From contig JAOWCC010001501.1 of assembly GCA_030867875.1 (NCBI GenBank), positions 31,268,792-31,332,791 of the forward strand: a stretch of DNA of 64,000 nucleotides. The letters run 5' to 3'. Both the position numbers and the translations under genes were made by a program. The first letter of the stretch is position 1, and each line of letters starts with the position of its first letter. Shown here one piece after another: positions 41,901 to 51,415 of the stretch. Source of the DNA: Actinernus sp. WN-2022. Its lineage: Eukaryota; Cnidaria; Anthozoa; Actiniaria; Actinernidae. The notes under the pieces are model-generated. The model saw nothing but the letters and a program-made list of their open reading frames with translations, made no database searches and was not told where the DNA came from.

Positions 41901-43298
41901 TCGAAACCAGAGAGAGACCTATTTCCACAAGTTGAACGCCGAACCCCTCAAAATGATTTTAGGAAATTGCTCAATTATTTTCCGGTCAACTAAGCGGAGT
42001 TTCGTTGCCTATAATATTTTGTTGACTATAATATTTACCGCTCACCCGTCGCTTCCGAACCCTGTCATCAGTACTATATTAAAACAGAGAATACTAATAA
42101 TTATGAAAATAGAGGTTTCTCCCCTCGGTTTTATTTTTCCTTGCAGAGAGAGAGAGAGAGAGATCATCTGCTAGCAGGCAATCTCGTTGCTGCAGGTGCC
42201 AGAGAACCAGTTCAAGAGAGAACAGTGAACGAATAACAGCTCACTTGAACAGGAAATTATTATCATGCAGTCTCGGCGGCTTCGTTTCTCAAATTTTCTG
42301 CGAGTATAATCTTCAAATGATCAACCCAGTGAATCCGAAAATCTCGGCAAAATCACTGTCTAAAATCCCGAATTCCGCCCTTCGAAACCAGAGAGAGACC
42401 TGTTTCCACAAGTTAAACGCCAAAGCCCTGAAAATGATTTTAGGAAACTGTTCTTCAAGTGGAGTTTTGTTGCAAATTGTGGTCACGTAAGCCAGCCACG
42501 GTGTTCAAAAACCCAAATCGGCTCAAAGATTAAGTAGATACTCGTCGAACTAAGTGCTAATATATCTTAACATATAAAGATTAATGGTCAGAATTATATA
42601 GCTTCTCCATGTTGTAGGTGGAAATCGTGGACACAAATGGACAATTGTTTCCTTTCGTTGAGGATGAACGAGACTGGCATCCATCAGAGAACTACGGCCA
42701 CCTGAAATAGAACTAAAATTTGCATGACCAAATAATTTAAAACACTTAAATAAGAGGCTCAATAGGAAGAGCAATAAAAAAGGTTCAACCTAGTATGATT
42801 TTTTTGACGATACATGTAGCTGGAAGGATGGCAGAGATGTAGAGAAGATTAAGACCACTGCCATAAAACTCTGGATTTCGATGGCATTGAAAATGGCTGC
42901 TATGCTATATTGTGAGCGCGCTTAAAGCACTGTGGGTGAGACGGCCCCTTTAAGTGCTTAAATATATAATAATTATTATCATGATCTATGTAACATTACA
43001 TAATATCACATACCATTTACATACCAATCACCTTCAGATTGCAAGGTACATGTATGTAACTGCTATCAACAAAGTATGTAAACATTAGTGTCCAAATTTG
43101 ATCTGTATTTCATACCTTTTACATACATGTACCTCTTTTTGGTATATTTAGGGTAGGTAACTTATATTGTTCAGGTATGTAATTGGTAAGTGAATGATAT
43201 GCAAATCTGGTATGTATGACATATGTGAAAGGCATGTAGCTGATATATTTTGACATATCAACTATATGCCACAAACATACCATTTTTTTCGCATGGGG

Positions 43299-43345
<47 letters not shown>

Positions 43346-44681
43346 ACATTGACATACATTTTGTACTGTATATATAATTTATATTATATATTAATATAAA
43401 ATATACATGTAATACTATGTATGTATGATATGATTTATGAAGCTGACTACATTTACATGTTCTCAACTTAAAATAAATTAATGTTAATATTAAAATGTCT
43501 TCTTGATATTCTTTTTTCATAAACAGATTTTCTCATATCTACAACAGCCTGTCAAATGAGTTTGAGAAAACAGAGCCAACAGCAGACATAACTTGGTGGG
43601 CTGCTAATTATGGCACAGACATGCTGATAAAGTGGCTAGAATATGAGGTAAGAAAAATGTACATTGTACATCAATGTATTTACTATATACGATCATTTAA
43701 CCAAGGAATAGGTGAATGCTTCCATGACAGTGAAGGAAACAATATTCGTCATGTATAAAAAGCACATTGATCCACAGGGTCCATTAAGGTCCGTCCAACT
43801 AGATGGCGGCACCCATGAAATCCAAAGCCCAAAATGGCTTGCCTTATACTACTAATATACATTTTTTATACATTATTTCCATTATTTTCAACAAATTTCC
43901 AATGTAGAGCATTTTGCCAACAAATTAATCACAACTTTTTAGCTTAATTATCAAGGCTTCCAAGATTGAATCTAGCATTTGTGATTTTTGTCAATGGAAA
44001 TTTTCCACAGTAAGTCATATAAATGTTCAAGCAAACTCAATTTGACTGTTGAGTATTATCCCAGGACCAGGCAGGGACGCTCCATAGCCCGTAACAAATA
44101 CAGAGTGATACTCCTTCGTGTAGTGCTTCGATCCTCTTGGTGTTGTCGATATAGCTTTTCTGACCCGAACAAGGAACAAATCAGCGCTTTTAAATTCACT
44201 CTGAAACCATAACATAAAGTTGTCTTCAATTTTTTTATACCTATATGGCTAGATCAAGCCGATAATTTTATGCATCATGAAAAATTGACCAATCAAATTT
44301 ACGAACATCCTTTTGGGGTAGTGACGTCATGGGCAGGCTTATTGGTTAATAAATTCAGACTTCTCTCTCAGGGGTGGTCACCTTTAATTGGAGTGAGCCA
44401 AGGAGCTAGGTGGCAGTAATGCAGGCTATAATTTCCAATGTTCTTTAAATTAATGGATCATACAAATTGCACTTAATTCTTTTCAAAAGTCTGCATACAG
44501 TGTAGTATTCAAATTAATACAAACGAAATGTAAATATGTGACATAGGAATATGCCCCAGCCAATGACAGTCAGCCACCCATCCAGCAACGTCTCCAAGGA
44601 CAGACAGACGCCAAGCCTCCAGCAGGAAATAGCAGTGGGTCTCCCAAGAAAGAGAGAAGTTCTGTCTGCACAACTATCTGA
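32697..44681 (+). CDS. PACSIN: PACSIN/syndapin F-BAR protein, SH3 exons not found
   Basis: Membrane-bending F-BAR protein of endocytosis and actin-linked trafficking. Exons: 32697-32955, 35454-35723, 39803-40139, 43527-43647, 44547-44681. Phases agree throughout (1122 bases, 373 codons plus TGA). Diagnostic matches to PACSINs: FWEVNNYKRTVRRVDDGAKL, KKWYDLISKGPEYG, GFSKAQKPWTKKY, KKLKDKVTKCERDL, and TWWAANYGTDMLIKWLEYEEY. Together they cover the whole F-BAR helical domain. The N-terminus is about 25 residues longer than in vertebrates. As read, the last exon ends in a short polar tail (SPKKERSSVCTTI) with no NPF motif and no SH3. Either this is an SH3-less form, or the last exon splices on, for example at GTGGGT near 44635, to exons I could not find. 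Dynamin and N-WASP binding would need the SH3. Confidence 0.88.
33284..33642 (-). mobile_element. TIR body plus trailing hairpin element (member B)
   Basis: The hairpin at 33284-33464 has perfect 83-bp arms (AAATTTCCTCTGGTTTTCCG to TTGTGGACTCA) around a 15-bp loop. The abutting body, 33465-33642, has inverted ends GTTTTTTACAAC and GTTGTGGTAAAAAC. On the minus strand TCTGATTGG lies 31 bp from the distal end. A decayed relative of the hairpin is at 44760-45075. Confidence 0.7.
33846..33977. repeat. Hairpin with 20-bp arms
   Basis: AGCTCTATCAATTCCAAACC is mirrored by GGAATTGATAGAGCC near 33960-33977. TCTGATTGG lies 38 bp upstream (33808), so it may be a worn member of the TIR-plus-hairpin class. 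Confidence 0.5.
34015..34505 (-). mobile_element. LINE 3' fragment
   Basis: On the minus strand, the 100-codon frame has KQMYKVINGQAPICLIDLFK and YNLRGS...FSYSGAKIWNSLHNEIRD, the C-terminal tail of a LINE polyprotein. An inverted 14-bp pair, CACTGGATTCTATG and its complement (33986 and 34498), brackets it. Confidence 0.7.
35052..35198. repeat. Inverted repeat in PACSIN intron
   Basis: GGGGTCCATGCAAGAACAGC is mirrored by GCTGTTCTTGCATGGACCCC. A diverged extension with AAATTCTCCTTCAATTTCTT follows to about 35320, and another trace is at 37470-37530. Confidence 0.7.
35454..35723 (+). CDS. PACSIN: PACSIN exon 2
   Basis: Begins GWSKKWYDLISKGPEYGTCK and runs to KAQKPWTKKYDE plus one base before GTATTA. 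The acceptor (ATTACATCGAAG) has a poor pyrimidine tract. It was chosen because phase and family alignment fit exactly. Confidence 0.85.
35831..35960 (+). repeat. 10-11 bp tandem repeat GTAAGATCTT in PACSIN intron
   Basis: Six perfect 10-bp copies, then several 11-bp variants (GGTAAGATCTT, GGCAAGATCTT). It starts about 110 bp after the exon 2 donor. Each unit resembles a 5' splice site (GTAAGAT), which may matter for donor choice. Confidence 0.9.
36870..37020 (+). repeat. Degenerate 32-bp tandem repeat
   Basis: Four to five diverged units of the form GGTAGAGTCAnCGATTTCGT followed by TTTACnGAAAGT. Confidence 0.75.
37030..38550. other. PACSIN intron stretch without recognised feature
   Basis: AT-rich intron sequence with no exon candidate in PACSIN phase and no clear element. 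Confidence 0.5.
38564..39700 (+). mobile_element. TIR body plus trailing hairpin element (member C)
   Basis: The body at 38564-39596 (about 1 kb) has inverted ends TTTAGTATAATTTCATCAGTGA and its complement. TCTGATTGG lies about 40 bp inside, at 38604. A hairpin abuts it, 39597-39700, beginning AACAATTATTCACTTCAG and ending GTGAATAATTGTT. (TA)n-rich sequence flanks both sides. No transposase or helicase frame is visible. Confidence 0.7.
39803..40139 (+). CDS. PACSIN: PACSIN exon 3
   Basis: Follows TTTTAACTACAG. It encodes the middle helices: KCKKSYYGACRAHDLAEKSY, EEQVKKLKDKVTKCERDL, DKLQMFEESRKRFF. It ends in phase 2 before GTAATT. Confidence 0.92.
40145..41355. other. PACSIN intron, no recognised feature
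   Basis: No exon, inverted repeat or retroelement frame was noticed. Several TTTTCCTAAAAA-like A/T patches occur. Confidence 0.45.
41361..42949. mobile_element. 1.6-kb TTAA-flanked element with internal duplication
   Basis: TTAA at 41357-41360 and 42950-42953. The inverted ends are AGGGGCCGTGCCGTCTCACC, CACAGTGCTT and the complement, with a 3-base indel. A block of about 440 bp is tandemly duplicated inside (about 41600-41990 and 42050-42480, both with GGTTTCTC.CCTCGGTTTT, GAGA runs and CTGCTAGCAGGCAATCTCGT). No transposase is seen. The end sequence relates it to the MITE at 3813-4101. Confidence 0.75.
43303..43342. repeat. (AT)n microsatellite
   Basis: About 20 AT dinucleotides in the PACSIN intron just upstream of exon 4. 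Confidence 0.95.
43527..43647 (+). CDS. PACSIN: PACSIN exon 4
   Basis: Encodes FSHIYNSLSNEFEKTEPTAD then ITWWAANYGTDMLIKWLEYE, the last F-BAR helix with the conserved W-x-x-N-x-G segment. It is too short to stand out as an open frame by itself. Confidence 0.9.
44547..44681 (+). CDS. PACSIN: PACSIN exon 5, apparent C-terminus
   Basis: Starts EYAPANDSQPPIQQRLQGQT after a GTGACATAG acceptor and continues in phase 0 to TGA. Low-complexity linker content (PPAGNSSGSPKK) fits the region between the F-BAR and the SH3. The stop may only be intronic read-through if splicing continues. Confidence 0.7.
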   Translation, partial: EYAPANDSQPPIQQRLQGQTDAKPPAGNSSGSPKKERSSVCTTI

Positions 44682-44799
44682 AGTCCTGTGTGAGCCTGTA
44701 CACTGCACATGTATGTACATTTGTACAAATGTTGCCTTTTATGCTACATGTTTAACCAATTTTCCTTAGTTTGCCGTGGTATGTCCTCTTCCCAGGGGG

Positions 44800-45025
44800 G
44801 TTCTTCTGTCAAGGTAAAAAGGATAGAGGTGACCGTCGGAAAACCTCGAAAAATACCCTAAAAAAAATCAAGCCGTGCAACTTTTCCCACCCTAAAATGT
44901 ACCTCGTGGTTTAAAAATCACCCTGAAAAATTTGGACAACCCCTAAAAAATACGAAATCGCCGATTTCAAACCCTAAAAAAATACGACTATCACCCCTAC
45001 CAGCCGAATATAGGAAGAACCCCAC
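44800..45025. mobile_element. Insert in a decayed hairpin repeat
   Basis: GGGGGGTTCTTCTGTC on the left and GAAGAACCCC on the right bound sequence rich in CCCTAAAAAA. It interrupts a diverged copy of the 33.3 kb hairpin (TTGCCGTGGTATGTCCTCTT, then GCATCATCGCATGGTAAAAA). Confidence 0.45.
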
Positions 45026-46148
45026 AGGTCCTCGTATTTAACACGTTTTGCATCATCGCATGGTAAAAATTGTTGTGGATTTCACGAGGTGCTCGTTAGG
45101 CGTTAAAGAATGACCCTAAAGAAACAATAAATTGTATAAGAAAACAAAGATAAAAAACACAAAAATAACTAATAGAATTAAGGGAAATCAGTGCACAAGG
45201 CTTAGAAGAAAAAAGAAGACAACGGAAAATGAAAAAAAAAAAAATGTTGAGTTGTAAAGGAAAATGTAATGCGTGCAAGCAGATGTAATTACGAAAAAAA
45301 ATACTGCACATGCAGATGATTTGCACGCGCATATGAAACAGAAAAGATGCCACTAACAGAAAGAACATGACGCGTATGTGTGCCTGCGGAGATGTAACAT
45401 AATTTAAAGTTGGAAATTGAATATTTACGCATTACGGCAAACAATCAGACTGATCATTGAGATAATTTGGAAAATCACAAATTTCATAAACGGGATAATT
45501 GAATGCCAGGATTGAATGTTAATAATTAAGGACAGGACGGCCTTAAATAGGTAAACAAAATCGAGCAGGCCTATTCAGGACTCGAAAACCTTACGTGTTC
45601 GCGTGCTGGTGCACCTTGTGTATATAATGTTTTGAGATGAAACTGCTGTGCAGTTCAACTAATGTTACAACCCGATGCATGTCAAGGGCATTCCCAGGCA
45701 TTTTTTAGCTTTAAGCCCGAAAGTGAGACAAAGTAAACTTGCTCCAGGCATAATATGAAAAACGTACTGAAATTACAGAACATATTTTAAGCCTGGGCGT
45801 ACTAGTTTAAAGGAAGGCACGTGCCTGCATGTATGGTACTCCATAATTGTAGGTCTGTCGACTACAGCTGATTCACTGTTAGTGTTATTAAGGCTCCCAT
45901 ACATGTATGTGAAGTAATTTAATAAAGTAGTCATAAAAATAAGTTATTATAATTTTATATGCCTGTTACTGTAATATATAGTTTTACTTAATTTCAAAAG
46001 TATGTAATATTTTATTATAATGACAAGCAATCACCTTTTATGCAAATCGTGATAATCATAATTTAATGATATTTAATCATAATGATATTCATAAATCATA
46101 CTTACGATATTTTATAGAGTAAAAGTCGCATGTACAAAATGTATTTAA

Positions 46149-46907
46149 AGGAGAACTGAAGTCTAAAATCAACTTTAGCTCAATGAGTATAGACCTAAAC
46201 ACTCAGTGTTTTGCGTCAAAGGAAAGAAAATCTACAAATCTTCCTCCCAACCGCCGCTAAGTACAGACGGCTCAATTGCTGTCAATCTGTGACGTACGAT
46301 ACGGGGAATAAATTAGCTTTGTCATGTTGTTCTCGGCGTTGAATAGATGGACTAACAATTCATAATTGTGCACTATTGTGCTTTAGTATAAACCAACTAG
46401 TGGACTATTACAAATCCTGCATTCTGATTGGCTACGCTACTATAGGTCTATATGTGATAGCCCATGGCAGAGAAAAACCGCACGCATTTTCACGACATAA
46501 TAACATTTTTTCAACTTCAATTTGTTTCTTTCTATTATTTCTACTGTCCGACTAGTTAGTTTATACTAAAACAATTAGACCTCTCGGCCTCATGGGCTAC
46601 GAGTTAAATAGCCCATTCGGCTGCGCCTCATGGGCTATTGAGTCGTAGCCCATTCGGGCTGCGGGTCTAATTGTTAATTATTTGTGCTGAAAGTGTGGTT
46701 GTTTTTCCTTGGTATGCATGACGTACGATACTGGGGAAAAAGCGAATAATTGAGCCGCCACACAAACTGGCTTTATCAGCGGAAAATCGGCTATTTTTCG
46801 ACTTCCTCTTTTTAGACGTGCACCACACAGAAATAAAATAGCAGAACTTATTTCTCTTGAATACAAGTTTGTATAGTCGTCGGATTGATTTAGGGTTCAG
46901 TTCTCCT
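46149..46907. mobile_element. TTAA-flanked element with nested insert
   Basis: TTAA at 46145-46148 and 46908-46911. The ends are AGGAGAACTGAAGTCTAAAA and the complement of AGGAGAACTGAACCCTAAAT. It has the same TTAA plus AGG terminus as 3813-4101 but otherwise different sequence. It contains the TIR-plus-hairpin element at 46383-46675. Confidence 0.78.
46383..46675 (+). mobile_element. TIR body plus trailing hairpin element (member D)
   Basis: The body at 46383-46570 has inverted ends TTTAGTATAAACCAACTAGT and the complement of TTTAGTATAAACTAACTAGT. TCTGATTGG lies at 46423. The abutting hairpin at 46570-46675 runs AACAATTAGACC...GGTCTAATTGTT, with inner GGGCTA/TAGCCC pairs. Terminal bases match member C (TTTAGTATAA and AACAATTA). 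It is nested in the element at 46149-46907. Confidence 0.72.
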
Positions 46908-47723
46908 TTAAGAAGAATGATCGATAATTTGCAAACATGTTTTTATCCACCTCTGATACTCAGGGCAGTGGTTGTGCCGACGATGATTTTTATCTTGAAA
47001 AAATATTAACTGTAGTTCTATCAGGATATTTGTACAAAACATATCACTTAAAAAACAAAAGTACTATAACAAACATATTCTAAAAATGAATACATTCAAT
47101 CGTTTAGATACTTTTCAGTGGTGCTATACATGTACATGGCTGTATATATTATAAGGTCACTGACCAAAATTGTTCAGTCGAGGTGGGGAAAATTCGCCTT
47201 GGTCATTTATTTTTGTGCATGTGTGTGTAATTGGTCTAATTAAGTCAAAAGATACACAGAATGCGAACTTGACTGATATTACTCCCAATCTGGACTGAAT
47301 AAGTAAGTGTTTTCATTGAGATACTGTATTTAAAAGAATAATTTAATCGATGCATTGTTGTCTCGGAACTCGGCAAATGCAACATGCACTGCATAACCTT
47401 TTTGAAACACTGTAGCTGTATAAATAATAATTTTGTAATACTGAAGTCCCTACCTTGCGAGCAGAGTTTCTTCTAAATTCCTCCAGCGAAATGCGAGGAA
47501 AGAGAGCCAGAGGACATCATAAAGTCTGAAGACTACTTGGCTTGCTTTTAGTGAGCTTTGTGAGAGGATTTCACTGGGGTTTTCTGTTGTGTTTCTGGTT
47601 TGAGACACATCAAAAAAATATTCAATGAAATTCTTGAAACTATGCAGTTGGTGATCTTTTTACCCTGCCAAACCTACTAGGATAATCTCGGCTTGCGTCA
47701 AAATTACCTTTCTTGGTTGTAGG

Positions 47724-48120
47724 CAGGAGCCCATTACCAGGAGCGTCCATCTTCCCCACTGTGTCTGTACCCCAGCACAGAGGTAGATGAGGCTATTTTT
47801 AGCATTGCATTTCGCACGAAAAAGAAGAAAGGTAGGCTATTCTTAGCCAATCAGATAGCTAACGTCACTTTCCATTATTATTCATTATCATTCTTCTCAC
47901 TTTCAACGCGGGAATTCGAATTGCTGGTTTTCACTCAATCCCCAGAGATTCAAATGTTGGTGCCCCAACAAAAGAAGCTAACGAGGTATCTATTGTTTAA
48001 GGGCACCAACATGGCGGCAACCTCTTTTCGCGGGAATTTCGAATCTAAAAATAGCCTCATCTACTCCTGTGCTGGGGACCCAACCCATAACAGAGGAACG
48101 CTCCTGGTAATGGGCTCCTG
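47724..48120. mobile_element. hAT-like MITE with 8-bp target duplication
   Basis: A 397-bp element bounded by CAGGAGCCCATTACCAGGAG and its complement, with inverted arms of about 76 bp reaching GATGAGGCTATTTTTAG. GTTGTAGG is duplicated on both sides (47716-47723 and 48121-48128). An 8-bp duplication with CAG termini is the hAT signature. No transposase is present. The family members at 9171 and 21293 are more worn. Confidence 0.85.
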
Positions 48121-49433
48121 GTTGTAGGGTAAAAAAACCTACAGGAGTGACAGGAGTCCTAGAAGGGGAAACCGCTGTTCGTTATCCAGCATGCAATTGG
48201 AGGTGGGTGCTGTAAAATGAGAAATTTGAAAATAAATGCATTAATGACAGTTGTTTGATGCATTTCGTGCAAAGAAACCTGGTGGTTGGAGAGATTAAAG
48301 AAGGTTGCTTTTGATTTTAAGTGCGAAGGAGAAGGTTTTTTAAACTGATTTTTAGCTCCTCAAAATTCGTGAAAATCAAATAAACAAAAACATGTCGCCA
48401 AAACAAACGCATTTTTCTCCCAAATTTGCAGTCCATCGACCAATGCTATGCTTGGTTTCTTTGGCCATCCATCCATTGAAATAATGTTTCATTATCAGAA
48501 TTCCAGCGCCTCTAGATTTGATGCAATATGTTTTTGGAGGTTCCAGTATTTGTTTGGACGGTTTTGTGCGTCGTGTGATAAACCAGTGTTAACCCATTGT
48601 ATAGACCATAATGTTGACATCCATAAATTATGGATGTAAAATCGCAGGTGCCGGCAGAGGTTCCTTTCCTCTCCTTCCCAACACCAGAAAGAGGTCGACA
48701 AACCTCTGCTCGCAGGGTATGAAGTCTCTTGATATCCTATAATAATAACTGCACATTATGGACTTGGTGTCCTATTTAAAGTAATTTGCATATTGACTGT
48801 AAATAGATTTTAAACTTTTACATGCAGAAAAAAAGATATAAAGAAATGTGATTAGTTATGTCTTGGTGTCAGCTGTTTTCTGTGTTTATGCCGGAACTCT
48901 TCGATTTGATCAATCTGACTTATAAAATGGCAACTAAAAAGGTTGTCCGATGAAAAGCAACAAGTAACAAACCAAGACCACCTTTGTGCTTGTCACTAAT
49001 TTATTCAAATAACAGTTATTTTTACCAAAATAGAAGGCTGCGGATTGAAGTCCGTGAACATATGTTTGCGCTTTGAACCAGAGCCTTTTCGGCCTTTGAT
49101 TGTTGCTTTTGATCTTATTCGGAAAACGTTTTTAGAAACGGTTGTATACAGCTATTCCAAAAATGTTTTCCGGACAAACGGTTACCGACATGCGGCATTG
49201 CCAGGCCGAAATGAATTGTGGTCGTAGCTGAAAGTCAAGTGAATTCATTTGTTTTTGGAGTAAAATCTTTAAGACGAATATTAATTCGCCACTTTGGAAA
49301 AGAGTAGGGGATTGGGGCGAGGGTGGTCTCGCAAAGGCGCTTGTGATCGTTACAGGGGACACGCATCGTACAGAATACAAACAAACACGGCGAATATCGC
49401 AATTTACTCATCGAATACGAGCAGAGAAAGTGA

Positions 49434-49985
49434 AATAAACTTGAAAGAAGACACTGTACCAGAAGTAAAGCTCAACAGAAGTGTCCAGAAATGTGGGTAC
49501 ATAGATTCCTACGTTTCCCACCATCATGGATTTGTCACTTTAAAGTATTAAATACTTTGTAACTTTAGCTATACTTTAATTTATAGCTATAGGTCTTGTT
49601 CTGTTCATGGGATTGTAGGCCGTGAATAACTACTGACAAGAGAATTAGTCGCGAGTCTGACTCGACAAGAAAATGTGTCTTACACCTCGGACGGGAAGCG
49701 GAGTTAAATTTATTAAAAATAAATATCGTCTAGGAATTATTCTCTTAACACCACTTGAAGTCGGCTAGGGTGACATCTGTTTGTAGCGATTGACCACATA
49801 TCAACTCCTTCCGGCTCTTCACCCTACAATCCCAAGAACAGAACAGGGCCTGTTTAAAGTTACAAAGTACGACTTTGAAATCATAAATCCATGATGATGG
49901 GAAGTTGGCTTTTATGAACCCACATTTCTGGACACTTCTGTTGGGCTTTACTTCTTCTGCGAATCGATTTTCGAATTCCACTGTA
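49434..49985. mobile_element. Foldback element with arms of about 120 bp
   Basis: AGAAGTAAAGCTCAACAGAA, GTGTCCAGAAATGTGGGT and CATCATGGATTT on the left are mirrored at 49860-49970. Further out, 49190-49290 and 49985-50090 share GCACAGCTGGACAGTTATAA-type sequence with 58855-59040, which lies just past the LINE tail. Confidence 0.65.
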
Positions 49986-50536
49986 GTTTATCCGTTTCGC
50001 ACAGCTGGACAGTTATAACCACAATGCATTGCGGTGTGGGAACGTCTCTTTGCCGTTAGTGTGGGACAACCTTTTTGAAATAGCTGTATCACAGGTGTGC
50101 TACACCTGTACTGGAGACCTGGACGCTATCCATTTGACTAAAAATACTTCCTGTTGGGAAATCAAATGGAAGTAAAATTTTCGGTAAAATATTATCGAAA
50201 ATTGTGGTATACCTCTATAGGTTTAACACTTTTCACGAAAATTCCAGTACGACCGAAAGTTTCTGTTCCTTTCGCCACATACCCTGGGTGCCAGAGGTTC
50301 TACTGCCCTCTCTAAGCCAAAGTTTAGGATCGACGAGAAGGCCCACCCAGGGTATTCGCCACATTCTACAATTTCCGAAAATGTTTTACTGAAAATTTAA
50401 GCTTCATTTGATTTCCCAACCGGAATTGTTTTTTGTTTTTTTGGAGGAATGGATTGGATCATGCTCTTTTTCCCCACCAGTTTAACTAAGTGGAAAAATC
50501 CGTTCCGTTCCATTCCACATGATGTTATGCAGTCAT

Positions 50537-50719
50537 TAGAGCAGATTTCGTATGAGTGGGATAAACTACGGCATGTCCGTAACCGTTCTGTAATCCGTGC
50601 TGTACTGTAACTCTGTAATTTGATTGGATCAGCAGGACAAAAACAATGGGAAACCATTTCTACGTCACGGCATGCCGTACGGTAACCGTGCTGTAGTTTG
50701 TCATACGAAATCTGCTCTA
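50537..50719. mobile_element. MITE with TAGAGCAGATTTCGTATGAG ends (copy 1)
   Basis: The 5' end TAGAGCAGATTTCGTATGAG is mirrored by CATACGAAATCTGCTCTA. The body has CGGCATGCCGTACGGTAACC. The second copy is at 51121-51415. Confidence 0.8.
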
Positions 50720-50754
50720 TTTGAGTTTTAGTGTGACCGGCTAGATTTACAGTC

Positions 50755-51117
50755 ATGCATGCGCGCACACCGCGGCAAAACGGTATGCTCCGCTGGCCAA
50801 AAGAACGAAGGCTCTGCTATCAAATACAAATTACCGAGGTTTTCAACTTTTTTAGTAAATAATTATATAACTTAGTAAACTCACAATGAATTACAAATTA
50901 AGAAAACTTCAACCTGTTAAAGTCTTAGGCTTAGCTTTTAAGTAGTTTTCTTATTTTTTGACAAAAAATGAATACTTTTAAGCAGAAACGTTAAAATCAC
51001 GGCATGTGCCTGTTGTTTCATTTCAGTTTTCGCGGGAAACTGGGGGCGGCCGCGCACGACAAGAAATAGCAAATACGCATGCGCGTGACGTTTTGCCGCG
51101 GTGTGGCATGCGCGTAT
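50755..51117. mobile_element. Element with GC-rich 25-bp inverted ends
   Basis: CATGCGCGCACACCGCGGCA AAACG at the left is mirrored by CGTTTTGCCGCGGTGTGGCATG at the right. The inner part at 50790-50945 is an inverted copy of 55255-55430. Confidence 0.65.
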
Positions 51118-51120
51118 ATC

Positions 51121-51415
51121 TAGAGCAGGTTTCGTATGAGTGTGACAAACTGCGGCACTGACTACGGTACGGTTACTGAACGGCATGCCGTAACATTGAA
51201 ATGGTTCCCTATTGTTTTTGTCCTGAAGGCTACAGACATACCGTAGTTGGTTCCACTCATTGGAAATCTGGGCCCGGTTGTTCGAAGCAAGGTTAAGCGC
51301 TAACCCAGGGTTAAATCGCTAACCCTGGGTTAAACTATACAGATTGCAATTACAGATTTAGCGTTAACCTAGGGTTAAAGTTAACCTTGCTTCGAACAAC
51401 CCGGCCCTGTTCTAT
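51121..51415. mobile_element. Second copy of the TAGAGCAG MITE, interrupted near its end
   Basis: Starts TAGAGCAGGTTTCGTATGAG. Its right end, CACTCATTGGAAATCTG...TTCTATA, is split at 51270 by the element at 51271-51406. Confidence 0.7.
51271..51406. mobile_element. GGCCCGGTTGTTCGAAGCAA foldback MITE
   Basis: GGCCCGGTTGTTCGAAGCAA GGTTAA is mirrored by the right end. Inner TAACCC/GGGTTA repeats pair further. It sits inside the terminal repeat of the 51121 element, so it inserted later. Confidence 0.82.

Noticed and set aside
41357..42953. PACSIN alternative exons in the open frames at 41497-42490
   Set aside because: The frames fall within the duplicated body of a TTAA-flanked element and show no F-BAR or SH3 similarity.
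48140..48200. Possible short exon (GVTGVLEGETAVRYPACNW) after the hAT-like MITE
   Set aside because: AG/GT borders exist but there is no family match and no in-phase partner; it does not resemble the missing SH3.
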